A stretch of DNA of 64,000 nt from Zhengitettix transpicula (taxonomy: Eukaryota > Arthropoda > Insecta > Orthoptera > Tetrigidae), in assembly GCA_037074705.1 (NCBI GenBank), contig CM073592.1, forward strand, positions 25,144,629 to 25,208,628, read 5' to 3'. Made by a program: the position numbers and the translations under genes. Below the pieces are notes generated by a model. That model made no database searches. It saw only the letters and a list, made by a program, of their open reading frames with translations, and was not told the DNA's origin. Below, one piece after another: positions 25,292 through 37,604 of the stretch. How positions within the stretch are numbered: position 1 is the stretch's first letter; every line of letters begins with the position of its first letter.

Positions 25292-25984
25292 CTAGCTGGG
25301 TGCCCAGCGTTGCGTGGGTATTCATTCTTTACATTCACGACCAAATATAATGATATACACATCTAACCAAAATGTTTCAAGAGTCTGGCTTGAAATAATT
25401 CGTCAGTTTTAACACATTAAAAATCTATTAAATTATAATGATTATTAGGTATTGATTTTACCGTCATTTTTGTCTCCTCCAGTACATAAAAAATTGGGCA
25501 AAATCGTTGGTACGTGCCATATTTATCCCATGTCAGTCATTTAAAAGTCAAGTTCCTTAAAAGAAAATTAGTTGTACTGATCGCATAATCTTTCGTATTG
25601 TTTTTATTGCCATTCGATGGTGCGCTTGCTGGATAAAATATTACTTTTTATTCATTCAAAATATTTCTGCTTTATTTCACTACGAAAAAAGAAATTATTT
25701 ACTTTGTTGTGCAGTATCGTCGCGTAGTAACGTCTCTCTCGAGCGTGCTGTGACATCATAATTTCTTGACGCGGAATAATTTAACACAATATGATCACAT
25801 TTTTTAATTATAATTCTTTCCACCTTTATGCTATGGGTTTGTCACCCCCACAGTAACGGTTCTCGATTTTGGCAGAATAAGTATACCAATTTTTGTTGCA
25901 TTCTGTCCACGCGATAAAATTTGTATAAAGAACAACGTAAATACATACATACATACAAATATACATCCTTTTTTATTATATAGA
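25292..25984 (-). mobile_element. Non-autonomous Helitron, copy 2 (tandem member)
   Basis: The - strand 5' TC is at 25984-25983 and the 3' CTAG at 25295-25292. Its 5' end abuts the 3' CTAG of the next copy with no intervening base. Confidence 0.72.
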
Positions 25985-26580
25985 CTAGCTGGGTGCCCGG
26001 CGTTGCTCGTGTACTTATTTATATAAACTCGAAAAAGTATTTAATTGAATACTTAAATATATTCCTTGAGTATTTCAGGATATAATCGTCACTCAGTCTT
26101 CATACATTACGAAATATTACATTGATGAAATTGTTAGCTAGACTCACAACTAATACAGCGCGAAAATTAACTTACATTTTCCCCAAGGATGGTGAAGTAA
26201 TTCGTATTCTTCTTTAATATCATTCGATGGAGTATTGCTGTATAAAATTATACTTTTTATTTAAATAAAATATTTCTGCTTTAGTTCATTCCTAATAAAG
26301 GAAATATTTCCTTTGTTCGTTGCGTAGTAACGTCTTTCTCTCGCGTGAGGTCATTGTCTCTTGGCGCGCAGTAATTTAATATTTAATGATCATGGTTTTT
26401 AATTATAATTCTTTCCACATGCATGCTAGGCGTTTCTCACCCTCACAGTACCGGTTCTCGATTTTGGCAGAATACGTATACCAATTTTTGTTGCATTCTG
26501 TCCACGCGATAAAATTTGTATAAAGAACAACGTAAATACATACATACATACAAATATACATCCTTTTTTTATTATATAGA
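25985..26580 (-). mobile_element. Non-autonomous Helitron, copy 3 (tandem member)
   Basis: The - strand begins TCTATATAAT (26580 leftward) after an A and ends CTAG at 25988-25985. Sequence is closely shared with copy 1 (GTAACGTC, GCGTGA and CGGTTCTCG blocks). Confidence 0.75.
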
Positions 26581-26898
26581 TTTCGTAGGTCTTTATATCA
26601 ATATATCATCCGTTAAATTGTAAATTATTGTTTATTGGGTCAGTTAAGTTTAGGTCAGAGACAGTAACAACTAAAAATAGGTGATTTAAAAGTCCAGAAA
26701 CTGATAACAAATCATAAATTGAAGAAAAAACATACAGACCTCAATTGAAGAAAAATCAGAACCCTCAAATATACTTGTTTAAAATCATTTAAATAAATAT
26801 ATATTCATATATGCAATAATAGCCATCTTTTAACAGTCACAGAGTAGTTTTCTTCTTCTCCTTCTTCTTCTTCTTATTTCGAGAGCTTGCGAATATAT

Positions 26899-27834
26899 TG
26901 TAATAATTAAATTATTTTATATGAATAATAGATAATGGCTGGGCACTTTTAAATGAATTATTATTATAACTTTAAAGAACAAACAAATTTTTATTAACAA
27001 AGTTAAAACACATATAAAATACACAAAATATTTGGGATCTCAGGGTCTTAAACTGGGTTTGATAAATGGCTGAATTTATACAATCAAAATTACATTTACC
27101 TTTTATGGAAGTTAATGAGTCTGAACATAGACGAAATTTGTTGTGGAAGAAATAATACTACAGATTGAATTTAAACTGTTTTAAATTTATCAAGAATTAA
27201 CGATCTCATTTTATCGATATTTAAATAATTAAAGAACGATCTGACTTTTATCTTTTAAAAGTGGTTTACAAATGATTTCTCTACTTACGGCCGCCCAGGT
27301 CTCATTTTAGGTTTTTAGTGCACAAAATTTGGGGACATCACTGATTCTAGTACCCACAGACTCTAAATGTCAACAAATTCTAATTGGCGTAGTTTGTTAG
27401 TTGGTTTAACACAAATTGGTTGGTTCTCGATGCTTTACTCCAACCTGGATTTGCAGATCTCGTAACTTTAGTTGAAAAGGTCCTTCATTGGTTTGTCTAT
27501 GGCCAGCAGGTTGAATTTTCGCTCGACCACCGAATACAACATTAGTTGCACTCTCTCCTTCCCGACTTTTCAATATTTAATAGCATGTTTGTAACTGGAC
27601 CACATTCTTTCGTTCTGGCTGCCCCACTGTAAAGCTTTCGAACTGTTCGCTGTCCGCTGCCCAACTGTAAAACTTCGTCTCTTAGATTTTGAGCGCGTAA
27701 ACTCTCTCAACTGCCCAACAATGTTTTCTTTGCCTCGCCGGATTGTTGCGGCGTCCGCTCTATATCCACTAATAATGAGTCCTCTACAATCCAACTTTCC
27801 AATTAGAACAATGTCTTAATTACCAATTACTACA
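26899..27834 (-). mobile_element. Solo LTR copy B
   Basis: On + it starts TGTAATAATT and ends ACTACA, containing the shared block ATCTCAGGGTCTTAAACTGG near 27040. Flanked by ATAT on both sides. No internal region seen. Confidence 0.7.
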
Positions 27835-27869
27835 ATATTTTCCGTTTTTAATATTTAAAATTCCACAGG

Positions 27870-28545
27870 GTCAATAATTACAAATGTAGGAACATGTGAA
27901 AGTGACGTACAAAGTAAAATTACAATGGCTACCAAGATTTTAAACGGAATAATTTGGAATAAAAATTTAACAAAGGAAACAAAAATCAAAACTTATAAGA
28001 GCATAATTCTATGTTATGGAAGTGAAACTTGGCCCCCTGATAGAATTACAAAATTAGATCAGTAGAGTTCGATTATCTGAGGAGAAGTCTTCAAAAAAAA
28101 AACAAGACAGGATAAAATTAGAAATGAGCTCCTTTGGAAAGAAATGAACGTAACCACGTCTGTCGTTAAAATGATTCAAAATCAAACCCTTAAATGGTGT
28201 ATGGTCACGTACAAAGATGGAAGATGGCCAAAAGAAATATAACAATGGTCACCTCCAGGAAAAAATAAACGGGGCAGACTGGGAAACCCATGTGAAAACC
28301 ATAACGGAGGACAGGAATTTGGAAGAGGGAGATTGGAACGACAGACAGAAATGGAAATTGAAGACGGTAAACTTATAAAAGGGGGAGAAGCCGAAGAAGA
28401 GAAAGAATGTCCACAGATATAATTTTTAAAGCAGAGAATTCATCATTTAAACTTTAATTTTGCTGATCTGTGGCCATCACAATATTACCAAGGCCAAGAA
28501 GAATGACAATGGCAAATATAGCCAAAGGCTCTCTAAATAATAATA
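27870..28545 (+). pseudogene. Non-LTR retrotransposon (LINE) relic, C-terminal ORF2 part
   Basis: A frame from about 27930 reads TKILNGIIWNKNLTKETK, then KTYKSIILCYGSETW, and after stops and shifts KMIQNQTLKWCMV, W-PPGKNKRGRLGNP. The order 'A..LNGIIW...K..IYKSII..YGSETW...R.R.LKW.GH...W.PPGKRKRGRP' is that of the C-terminal region of many arthropod LINE ORF2 proteins. Stop codons interrupt it, so it is dead. A (TAA)n-like tail near 28540 is typical of LINE 3' ends. Confidence 0.72.
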
Positions 28546-29171
28546 ATAATTATAATAAAAATGACAAGAAAAAGAAAACCATTTTGTGATTGTTATTATT
28601 CTAAATATATAAAAATAATAGAAAAGTCCTGTTAATATAATATAGAATGGAAAGATTTTCTTTAAAATTGTTTGCGGACAAAATTAAGACATTCGCAATT
28701 TAATACAGGTTTCGGCATTTGATGAGAATTACGTTGCTATTTTTATTGTAAATATTCGCTTGCTTTTCAGGCCGTGACTTTTATCACATCAGGAAAATCT
28801 GCGGTTTCATGGGGGAAAAAAAAGAACTGTGGCCGTGTGACGTCACACGTTTCGTGGATCAAATTAAACGATATTTATCAGTAACTTCCGGTTCCGCTTT
28901 TGTAATGTGTATATTGTGAAAATATGTTGACCGCACGTGCAATAGTTGGCTTTCATGGTTTTCTGCTTCAGTACTTTTAAAATAATGGTAAATACAGTTC
29001 ACTAAATAAATAATGTTTGTTAACGTAATTATCCTTATGAGTTATAAATTGTAGACTAAAACTGAAATTAAAAGGAAACTCGATATTTAAGAATTATAAA
29101 AATGATATTTAGTATCAGTTTTAACTGGCTGGTGAATTTTAGCACTAATATAATAATAATAGAAAAAGTCT
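28546..29171. other. Spacer without a supported gene
   Basis: AT-rich; nothing recognised. Confidence 0.5.
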
Positions 29172-29527
29172 TTACGGTAAGAGTTGTCCGCTATTCCCAT
29201 TGGAACAGTCGGCCAGCTGCCTCCTAAAGTGGTAGAGGCACGGAGAAGGGAATGCTGCGACCCCACAGCACTCTTTTCCCGCTATCGGAAGGGCGTGGGA
29301 CAAGTACCCAATGCCCGACCTATCTGATGCAGGTTTTTCTTGGGTTTTCCCTGCATTTCTTTAGACGAATGCCGGTAGGATCCTTAAAATATAACCCGCG
29401 GGTCCTAGTTAACCCTTGGCTACCTTCCTCTACCCTTCCACATCCCCCTTTCAAATCCCTTCCTATGCTATTAAAGGGGAGTTGCCACTATGTGGATTAC
29501 CCTCATGTAGCCTGTTACCTTAAAAAA
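29172..29527 (+). mobile_element. SINE-like family, 5'-truncated copy
   Basis: Begins at ACGGTAAGAGTTG, the same internal point where other copies break, and ends in an A-rich tail. Confidence 0.78.
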
Positions 29528-31332
29528 CAAATATTTTGACGCACACGCGTAAAGTTTATTGACACACGACGCTGAATATTATAAGGGGGGGGGGGAAATT
29601 TTCACAAAAATAAAATTGAGCCAGCTGTAAATGAAGTGTAAATTCTTCAGGGAGTATTTAAGAATAATGATATTAATTAACCAATGTGGTGACGAAACAA
29701 GTGTGTTTTGTTTGTGAATAAATTAGTGAATTTTTATAAGTAAAATTCCAGGGACGACGGTTTAATGTCCGAGAGACAGACCGTTATGCACTAAATAAAG
29801 AGTAAAGTATGTCGCAGAGAGATTTGAGAAAGATTATTGTCGTATAAGTTGCAACCTCCGTAGCACTTTGCTGAAGTTTTCCTGCGAAATCCCTTCAGCA
29901 GCGCCGCGCCGCCGTCAAAGTTGAGAACCCTGTTTTGTAACTCGAAACTTGCTGCGAATTAAATAACTTGTAATCTTGCTTAATTTGTTTTCAACCCTTT
30001 TAACAGTTTTTAGCCCAACCTCTCGCTTCCAATCTCGATTAATCCGCTCCTTTCCCCCCCACACTCCAGCTTTTCCCGTGCGTCAGTCTCACCTGTTTGC
30101 CTGTCAATGACGTCACCATACAATATACGGGTAGTTGCGTTACCATCTTGTCACCCCTCAACTAGGCTGAGAAGGGAGTTTCAAAATAAATCTAAGGATT
30201 GGATGTGTAACTATAAATCGCATCAGCATGTCTGATTAAAAGCTGAATGCTGGACAAAGGCGAGAAACTAAAAGGGGCCAGGCAATTGACGAGGACTACG
30301 AAAAATCGGATAAATCATTCATAACGTTTAAAGAAAAATCTGATCAATGAAATGTAAACATATTTTGTAAAATAATCTGAGATGATTTATTTATACCAAT
30401 AGTCAATAGCCCATTAATTATGAACGTAATTAAGAAATCAAATACATTATGATACACAAAGCCAAAAAATAATCCACAAATAACGAAGAAAAATTTGAAA
30501 CTTCAATGAAAAAATATATTTTTTCTTCAAGACGTTTAAAAAATGCTAAAGGATCTGATAAAATCAAAATTATAAAATTTTGAAAATATTTATTAAAACC
30601 TTTTTTTTCGTTTTAAGAATTGGTGCCTGATTTGGTGTACATAAATAAATATAATTGGCATATTAAATATATAAATTTTAAAAAAATGAATAATTAAGAA
30701 TATATAGGACCTACATGACATAAATATCTCAATAAAACTAATTCATAAATTTGGTAATTAAAGTAGACCTATATTTTAATTATAAATTAGGAAAGAAATT
30801 CTGCATAAATAAAACAATTCCATATAATGCTATAAAACTTGAACGAAGCCCAAAAATAATACAAAATATTATTATTAATAAGGACAAAACTTTAATACTT
30901 ATTTGAATCTTAAATGAAAAAATATTTTTTCTTACTTATATTTAAGTTATAACAAAGTTAAACAATTTTGGAGAAATTTATTTAAAAGTTACTCGTTTTA
31001 TTAATTGGAAAATAATCAAAGGTAACTTTATTAAAGTTAATGGGATTATTAAATATTTAAATGAGGATAGAATACAAATATTAAATATAGATATGCTTCA
31101 CTGGAATATTTTAATAAATAAATGAAGGAAAACAACTTAATAAACTTGTTTCATAAAATTGATAATTAAGTCGTTAACAAAGTAGTCTTGCATTTGAATC
31201 ATATACTAGGAAAATTTATTTTTTAACGAAATAAATTTTACACAAATAAGTCTATTTCATATAATTCTATAAATATTAAATGAATCCCAAAACGAATGCA
31301 AAGTATTTTACTGTAAACGACTCAGTGGTCTA
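29528..31332. other. AT-rich spacer
   Basis: G-run near 29585. Several loosely similar segments (around 30440-30560, 30850-30960 and 31280) suggest old diverged repeats. No gene. Confidence 0.45.
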
Positions 31333-32102
31333 TCTTCTATATATATAAAAATGAATTGCTGTTCGTTAGTCTCACTAAAACTCGAGAACGGCTGAACGGA
31401 TTTATCTTATCTTAGTCTTGAAATGTTCTGGAGGTCTAGGGAAGGTTTAAAAGGCGAGAAATTATCGAATAATTTCCGGAAAAACCCTAAAAACAGCCCT
31501 TTTCTATTTCCCATACAAACATTTTCTAAATAAAATACAAATCTACACCAGTCGAGCAATTTTCACCAAATTTCGTACACGTGTTCTTTGCGACCAGGAA
31601 ACAACCACTGTCGGGGTGAGACGCGTCTTCCACCCCCAGAAGCGGGGGTGGAAATATTTAAACATACTAAAACAGCCGATATTTGAGTCGGATAAATATT
31701 TTTAGGGGTCAAAGATATTGATAGTGTTTCTACCAATGTTATCTGAATACAATTTTCATCCCCTACGCGCTGTGAAAAGGACACCCTTTGGGTTTGGGGT
31801 GGAGATGCTTTACAGTAAAATAACGCGAATACAACCGAGATTGGAGTCAAATCAAAGGTTATGGAAGTCACTGTGTTTAGTTACGACATTCAAATTGGCA
31901 TTTACCCCTCAGATGCAGGGGTAGCGGGGTGCAAATTTTGGAACATGCAAACACGGCAGATATTTGCGTTGAAGAAATATTTTTCAGAGTTAATTATAAT
32001 GATTAGGGTTCGAGTAGCGTTACATAAAAATTGCGCAAAAGCAGCCGAAATTGGAGTCATATCGGGGGTTATAGATAAATGACATCTCGGGCACCCAGCT
32101 AG
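31333..32102 (+). mobile_element. Non-autonomous Helitron, copy 4 (second subfamily)
   Basis: Starts TCTTCTATATATATAAAAA after an A and continues into AACTCGAGAACGGCTGAACG, a 5' sequence characteristic of widespread animal Helitrons. It ends CACCCAGCTAG before T. Part of the usual GC-rich 3' hairpin is deleted compared with copy 5. Confidence 0.78.
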
Positions 32103-33167
32103 TATTTTATATAAATTTCTGAAGGTTATACGAAGTACTTTCACGTTAATAGGTTTTTGGGGACACACTAATAAGTTATTAAATGTTGGAACGTAATTAC
32201 CCATTAATGGTATTCATTCCACGGGATTAATTTCAACCACAGGAAAATGTCCTGCCTCCTTGATGCCTCGGCGCCCCTGGTTGTGTTGTGGTTCGCAACT
32301 GTGCTGGACCTGCGCTGCCACTGATTCGGAGGTCAAGTTCTCGTCATTGTAGTGTGTTTCATTGTAAAACTTTCTTATACTGGTACTCCTCCGCGTATAA
32401 GGTTTCCTTACAATTGTTGGTATTCTTTTACCCATAGATTCACCTTCCTTTGTGGCCATCCTGTACATCGCCTTACTAAGTCACAAGGACTTGGACAATT
32501 ACTCATAGTAAAACTGAAGAGACGAGAAATAATTATTTTCACGTAGAGGTACGGGAAGAAAACTAATGGTAATAACTATCAGAACATGATTTGTAGAAAT
32601 TCTTCATTTGCAGACTTAGTCCCTCTGCGACTACTAGACAAAGACGTATTTTATATATAACGTGTGCATCTACACGATCCTCTTTAATAAGAGCTGACAA
32701 ACTACTAATAGACGACCTCATAAATTCCAACGGGAACCCGGGTCGTACGTAGTATAGCAATTATTGGGGACGCAGAGAGGGGATAATGTTACAGGGCAGA
32801 GGTCGTCAAACACTGTGGGTAAATCTTCACCAACCAACGACGGAAGAATCTCACCAAGGAGAATCGTCATCTAAAATTGATTCTCATGTGGTGTGTTTTA
32901 AAGAAAACTCCATGTTAGCACCGAGGATGTTCTAATAATTTAAAATTGTTATCAGTTTTATTCCCAAGGCGATCATAGTTTAATTTCATAAAATTTAATT
33001 TTTTTAGCTAACGTAAGAGTACAATTTATGTTCAAAAAAATTAACTACTTACTTTTATAGATATAATGATTCTCTGAAATAAATTTATTATAACTCGAGA
33101 CGTTTAATAAATATTATATTAACATTATTTAGTTATTAAAATAATAAAGCAATTGATGACCTTATAT
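32103..33167. other. Spacer without a supported gene
   Basis: Short frames on both strands near 32214-32760 have no motif or codon support. Confidence 0.45.
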
Positions 33168-33197
33168 AGACACTTTTTATTTTTAATTATGACGGCG

Positions 33198-33225
33198 TTT
33201 CGATACCTTTTCGCATCTTCTTCAG
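33198..33225 (-). ncRNA. Hammerhead-ribozyme-like motif (left arm of foldback)
   Basis: The - strand reads CTGAAGA, then GATGC / GAAAAG loop / GTATC able to form stem II, then GAAAC followed by GCCGTC. This matches the CUGANGA-stem-GAAA core of hammerhead ribozymes, but with one extra base before the stem. Activity is doubtful. Confidence 0.45.
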
Positions 33226-33347
33226 GAATTTTCCAAAGTAACACAGTAAACTAGAACAACTAGACGAAACAAATGATTAAAACTGTGTGAGTTTAATAAC
33301 TTGTTTCGTTTGGTTGTGCTAGTTTACCGTGTTAATTCGGAAAATAC

Positions 33348-33376
33348 CTGAGGATTAAACAAAAATGTATCGAAAC
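33348..33376 (+). ncRNA. Hammerhead-ribozyme-like motif (right arm of foldback)
   Basis: CTGAGGA...GAAAC followed by GTCGTC. Stem II pairing is weaker than in the left arm (GTATC retained, partner changed). Confidence 0.38.
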
Positions 33377-33490
33377 GTCGTCGTAATTAAAAATTAAACA
33401 TAAAAAGTGTCTGTAAAATAGCATCAATTTTTTTTATTAATTCAAAACAGGCGTTAAGTTAAAACTTGGAAATACATTATAATAATTACA

Positions 33491-33513
33491 TATATATATA
33501 TATATATATATAT
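33491..33513. repeat. (TA)n microsatellite beside LTR copy C
   Basis: Alternating TA directly before the LTR start. Confidence 0.9.
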
Positions 33514-34498
33514 GTATAATATAATAAACGACTTGATGGCTTTAATTAATAGGAATTAAATAAAATAATTAATTAATATTTGAAGATTTTATTCTTGAAA
33601 TTACACATTATAATCCCTTCTTTGCACGTCGAATTCCATCAATTTAACAAACAAGTAATCCAATTTTATTTTATTAATTCGTGGCGTTCTATGAAAATAC
33701 AGCCTTATTATTTTACAATCAACTACGTCGAATTTCTCATCATCTCAGGGTCATCACTGGGTTTGATAGTAAGAACAAATACAGTCTAATGAACTAAAAC
33801 ATTAACAATCCAAATTCATTGAAGTTAACGGAATACAAATATTAAATACAAGAAATAAAAGAAAACGAATGAAAAGAAAATAACGAGAACGAAATCTGAC
33901 TATACCCTTTAATTATCGTTTACAGTTATTAATAATTGTTTTGTACTCACGACAGTGCTACTGGTACCAGTTCAGACTCTTGTAGCTTGAAGTCAACACC
34001 CACTAAACAGGCCATTATACACTGATTCTACACTTTAGATTTTTGAACACACGCGGTCGTTACTCTCGATCTCTGCTATCCTGGAACCTGGATTAGCCGC
34101 TCCTCAGTCAGCCCTCAGACGTGGATGTGCTTGAAGTCTCTCTATGCGAAAATTAGTTCAGTTTGTGAAGCAAAACTTCCGCTTCTAAATTGCGATTTTA
34201 TGAGTCTCTCCGTCACAACTGTTTACTTGCGTTTTATGTAAACTATTGTCGGACTTCCTGTATAGCCCTATTCATCATTTTAAATTAGCAAACTTTACTG
34301 TGTCGTATCTCTCGCAGACTCTTTTATGTATCCTTTCTCGACCCAGGCTCGACGCAGACTGAGTTCTCTAAGCGCGCGGTCTCCAGTCTCCATTGTTACC
34401 AAAGAAAGACCCGCTGTGATTGTCGTCTTTAAACACCCGTACCGCCAACAATTAAATTATATTAAAAACAATTAATAGCCTGTTTAATTGGTATTACA
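33513..34498 (-). mobile_element. Solo LTR copy C
   Basis: Begins TGTATAATAT at the edge of a (TA)n run and ends GGTATTACA. Contains ATCTCAGGGTCATCACTGGG near 33742. Diverged from the other copies. Confidence 0.65.
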
Positions 34499-35348
34499 AT
34501 ATAGTAAAAATAATGCAAGTTAAAACGTTTTAATATTCTATTAATTTCTCTGGAACATCTCGAGATTTACATTGGTTTTTATATTGGTGCAGATTATCCT
34601 TGGAGGTGTAATTTTTTTCTTCTAGTAGATATATTGTGAATATAACTATCGTTATTACCAGTAATGGTGAATAAGATTTTATGCTGAAGATGTAAGAGTT
34701 AGAGCAACAGTAAATACACGCCGTCCTCTTCAGTTGACAGAAGAAAGTTATCTTAGGTTGCAGCAATCTCATCCTTCAAATTTAATTTGCTTCAAATGAT
34801 CAAATCCTCAATCAGTTCTTAACCGAATTACGGACAAAATGAAGAAAATAATTGAAAATAGCTTAATTAAGAATGACGAAAGAAATAATTCAGTGGTGTG
34901 CTTGTTAAGTATTTGAGGGTAACAGCAGAATATCTCCCCGCAAGTTTGTTCAGCTATGAAACGCATAATTATCCCATTCTTGGTGTGTGGAACGTTAATG
35001 AAGCAGTCACTGGAGGTATTTCTGCGTTGGAATATTCCAGGCTCTCGCGACACACACACGTGCCAGCTCGTAACACACGCTCAATACGTGCACTTTGGAA
35101 AACGATCGCTTCGGTTACAGAGAAATGTATAATTTCGTAATAACAAGGATCTGATAAATCAAACAGGAACATATTCTCAATCAACGGTGTGGAGCCAATT
35201 ATTTTATTCATAATATTTTTTTCCTCACGAATTATCGTTAAGTATTTCCAAGCTACTATTTTAAAAATCACTGAAAATATAACTTAATTTTTTTGTTGGA
35301 CATTTCTCTTTGCTCTACGCCAGTCATCAGAGTTTCTGGGCGTGGTAT
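34499..35348. other. Spacer without a supported gene
   Basis: Overlapping frames on both strands around 34898-35271, none recognised. Confidence 0.45.
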
Positions 35349-35361
35349 AACTTATTTTCTC

Positions 35362-35812
35362 TTTTTTTTTAGGGCAACAGGCTACATGAGGGTGATCCAC
35401 TTTGGGCAACTCCCCTTTAATAGCATAGGAAGAGATGTGAAAGGGGGGATGCGGAAGGGTAGAGGAAGGTATCCAAGGGTTACCTAGGGCCCCCGGGCTA
35501 TATTTTAAGGATCCTACCTGGCATTCGCCTAAAGAAATGCAGGGAAAACCCTAGAAAAACCTGCATCAGGTAGGTCGGGCATTGGGTACTTGTCCCACGC
35601 CCTTCCGATAGCGGGAGAGGAGTTTGCTGTGGGAACGCAGCATTCCCTTCTCCGTGCCTCGACGAGTTTAGGAGGCAGCTGGCCGACTATTCCAATGGGA
35701 ATAGAGAACAACTCTTACCGTATGCCCAAGGTCTGCGACCCCGGAACATACACCTCTCAAAACAGGCCGAGGTGCCTCGGCTTGTGGGTACCTTAGTTCA
35801 AAAACGGAGAGG
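35362..35812 (-). mobile_element. SINE-like family, copy with 13-base target duplication
   Basis: Flanked by perfect AACTTATTTTCTC (35349-35361 and 35813-35825). Slightly 5'-truncated, ending before the hairpin repeats. Confidence 0.85.
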
Positions 35813-35825
35813 AACTTATTTTCTC

Positions 35826-36092
35826 TTTTTTTTTAGGGCAACAGGCTACAGGAGGGTGATCCACATTGGGCAACTCCCCTTTAATAGCATAGGAAGGGAT
35901 TAGAAAGGAGGGATGCGGAAGGGTAGAGGAAGGTAGCCAAGGGTTAACTAGGGCCCCCGGGCTATGGTTTAAGGATCCTATCCGGCATTCACCTAAAGAA
36001 ATGCAGGAAAAACCCTAGAAAAACCTGCATCGGGTAGGTCGGGCATTGGGTACTTGTCCCACGCCCTTCCGATAGCGGGAGAGGAGTTTGCT
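35826..36092 (-). mobile_element. SINE-like family, 5'-truncated copy beside the previous one
   Basis: The T-tail directly follows the right target duplication of the preceding copy, and the core stops after GAGAGGAGTTTGCT. In element orientation this is the older copy whose A-tail was the target. Confidence 0.78.
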
Positions 36093-36798
36093 CATGTAGT
36101 ACAAAAAGAAATATTCTTTGTCCTTAATTGTGACTGCAGGTTTGTTGCCTTAAACAATTAAGAGCAACCGTTGAAGAACGCGTAGTCTGACGACGCTCGT
36201 ACTTAAATTCCAATGTTTCTTTGGCAAACATGTAACGTTCGAAAATGACTATATTATAATTCTGAATATAGATAAAATGTTTTATATTTGATTTGAATAC
36301 CAATGAATTACCATCCTTACGTGGGAAAATTATCGGAAGCGCCGGTTGGTGATAATATCCCCCCCCCCCCAGAAAGAAGGTTCAGGAATAGTAAAATAAA
36401 TTATTTTTAATAGATACATTTATATAACTTCAATTGAATCACAAATGAACAAACCGGCCAAATTGTCACAAATCAAACTTGTAAAAAAAACCCATCAACT
36501 TACCAAATTTTTATATTTACACGTGACGGGGTTTGATAAACACCGGAACAGTACGTAGTGGTAATTTTCAATTTATTAAATGTTTTTATCATATTATAAA
36601 AATTTTCTCCTATTAAATATTATTTATTAAAAATAATTTATTTTACTATTCCTGAACCTTTTTTTCTTGGGGAATTTTATCACAAACCGGCGCTTCCGAT
36701 AATTTACCCACATGGCCTGGTTTATTCATTAACAAATTAGTTTTAGATACTTAGTAAATCTGGCGTTAAATGTTTTTGTGAATAAAACTTCCATTGCA

Positions 36799-36803
<5 letters not shown>
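36093..36803. other. Spacer with a small inverted repeat
   Basis: GGGAAAATTATCGGAAGCGCCGG near 36320 mirrors CCGGCGCTTCCGATAATTTACCC near 36700, with GTTCAGGAATAGTAAAATAA mirrored inside: an inverted pair spanning about 36320-36715, probably a MITE-like element. Confidence 0.6.

Positions 36804-36844
<41 letters not shown>
36804..36844. repeat. (TA)n microsatellite beside Helitron copy 5
   Basis: About 41 bases of TA adjoining the Helitron CTAG end. Confidence 0.95.
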
Positions 36845-36845
<1 letters not shown>

Positions 36846-37604
36846 TAGCTGGGTGCCCGGCGTTGCCCGAGATGTCATTTATCTATAACCATCGATATGA
36901 CTCCAATTTCGGCTGCTTTTGCGTAATTTTTATGTAACGCTACTCGAACCATAATCATTATAATTAACTCTGAAAAATACTTCTTCAACGCAAATATCTG
37001 CCGTATTTGCATGTTCCAAAATTTGCACCCCGCTACCCCTGCATCTGAGGGGTAAATGCCAATTTGAATGTCGTGAATAAACACAGTGACTTCCATAACC
37101 TTTGATTTGACTCCAATCTCGGTTGTATTCGCGTTATTTTACTGTAAAGCATCTCCACCCCAAACCCGAAGGGTGTCCTTTTCACAGGGCGTAGGGGATG
37201 GAAATTGTATTCAGATAACATTGGTAGAAACACTATCAATATCTTTGACCCCTAAAAATATTTATCCGACTCAAATATCGGCTGTTTTAGTAATTTAAAT
37301 ATTTCCACCCCCACTTCTGGGGGTGGAAGACGCGTCTCACCCCGACAGTGTTTGTTTCCTGGTCGCAAAGAAGACGTGTACGAAATTTGGTGAAAATTGC
37401 TCGACTGGTGTAGATTTGTATTTTATTGAGAAAACGTTTGTATGGGAAATAGAAAAGGGCTGTTTTTAGGGTTTTCCCGGAAATTATTCGATTTTTTCTC
37501 GCCTTTTAAACCTTCCCTAGACCTCCACGAACATTTCAAGACTAAGATAAGATAAATCCGTTCAGCCGTTCTCGAGTTTTAGTGAGACTAACGAACTGCA
37601 ATTC

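Larger units (their letters stand above)
33168..33412. repeat. Foldback element with hammerhead-like motif in each arm
   Basis: Nearly perfect palindrome of about 120-base arms: the left outer end AGACACTTTTTATTTTTAATTA mirrors the right TAATTAAAAATTAAACATAAAAAGTGTCT region, and TTTACTGTGTTACTTTGGAA mirrors within. Each arm carries one CTGANGA...GAAAC motif in opposite orientation. Confidence 0.8.
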
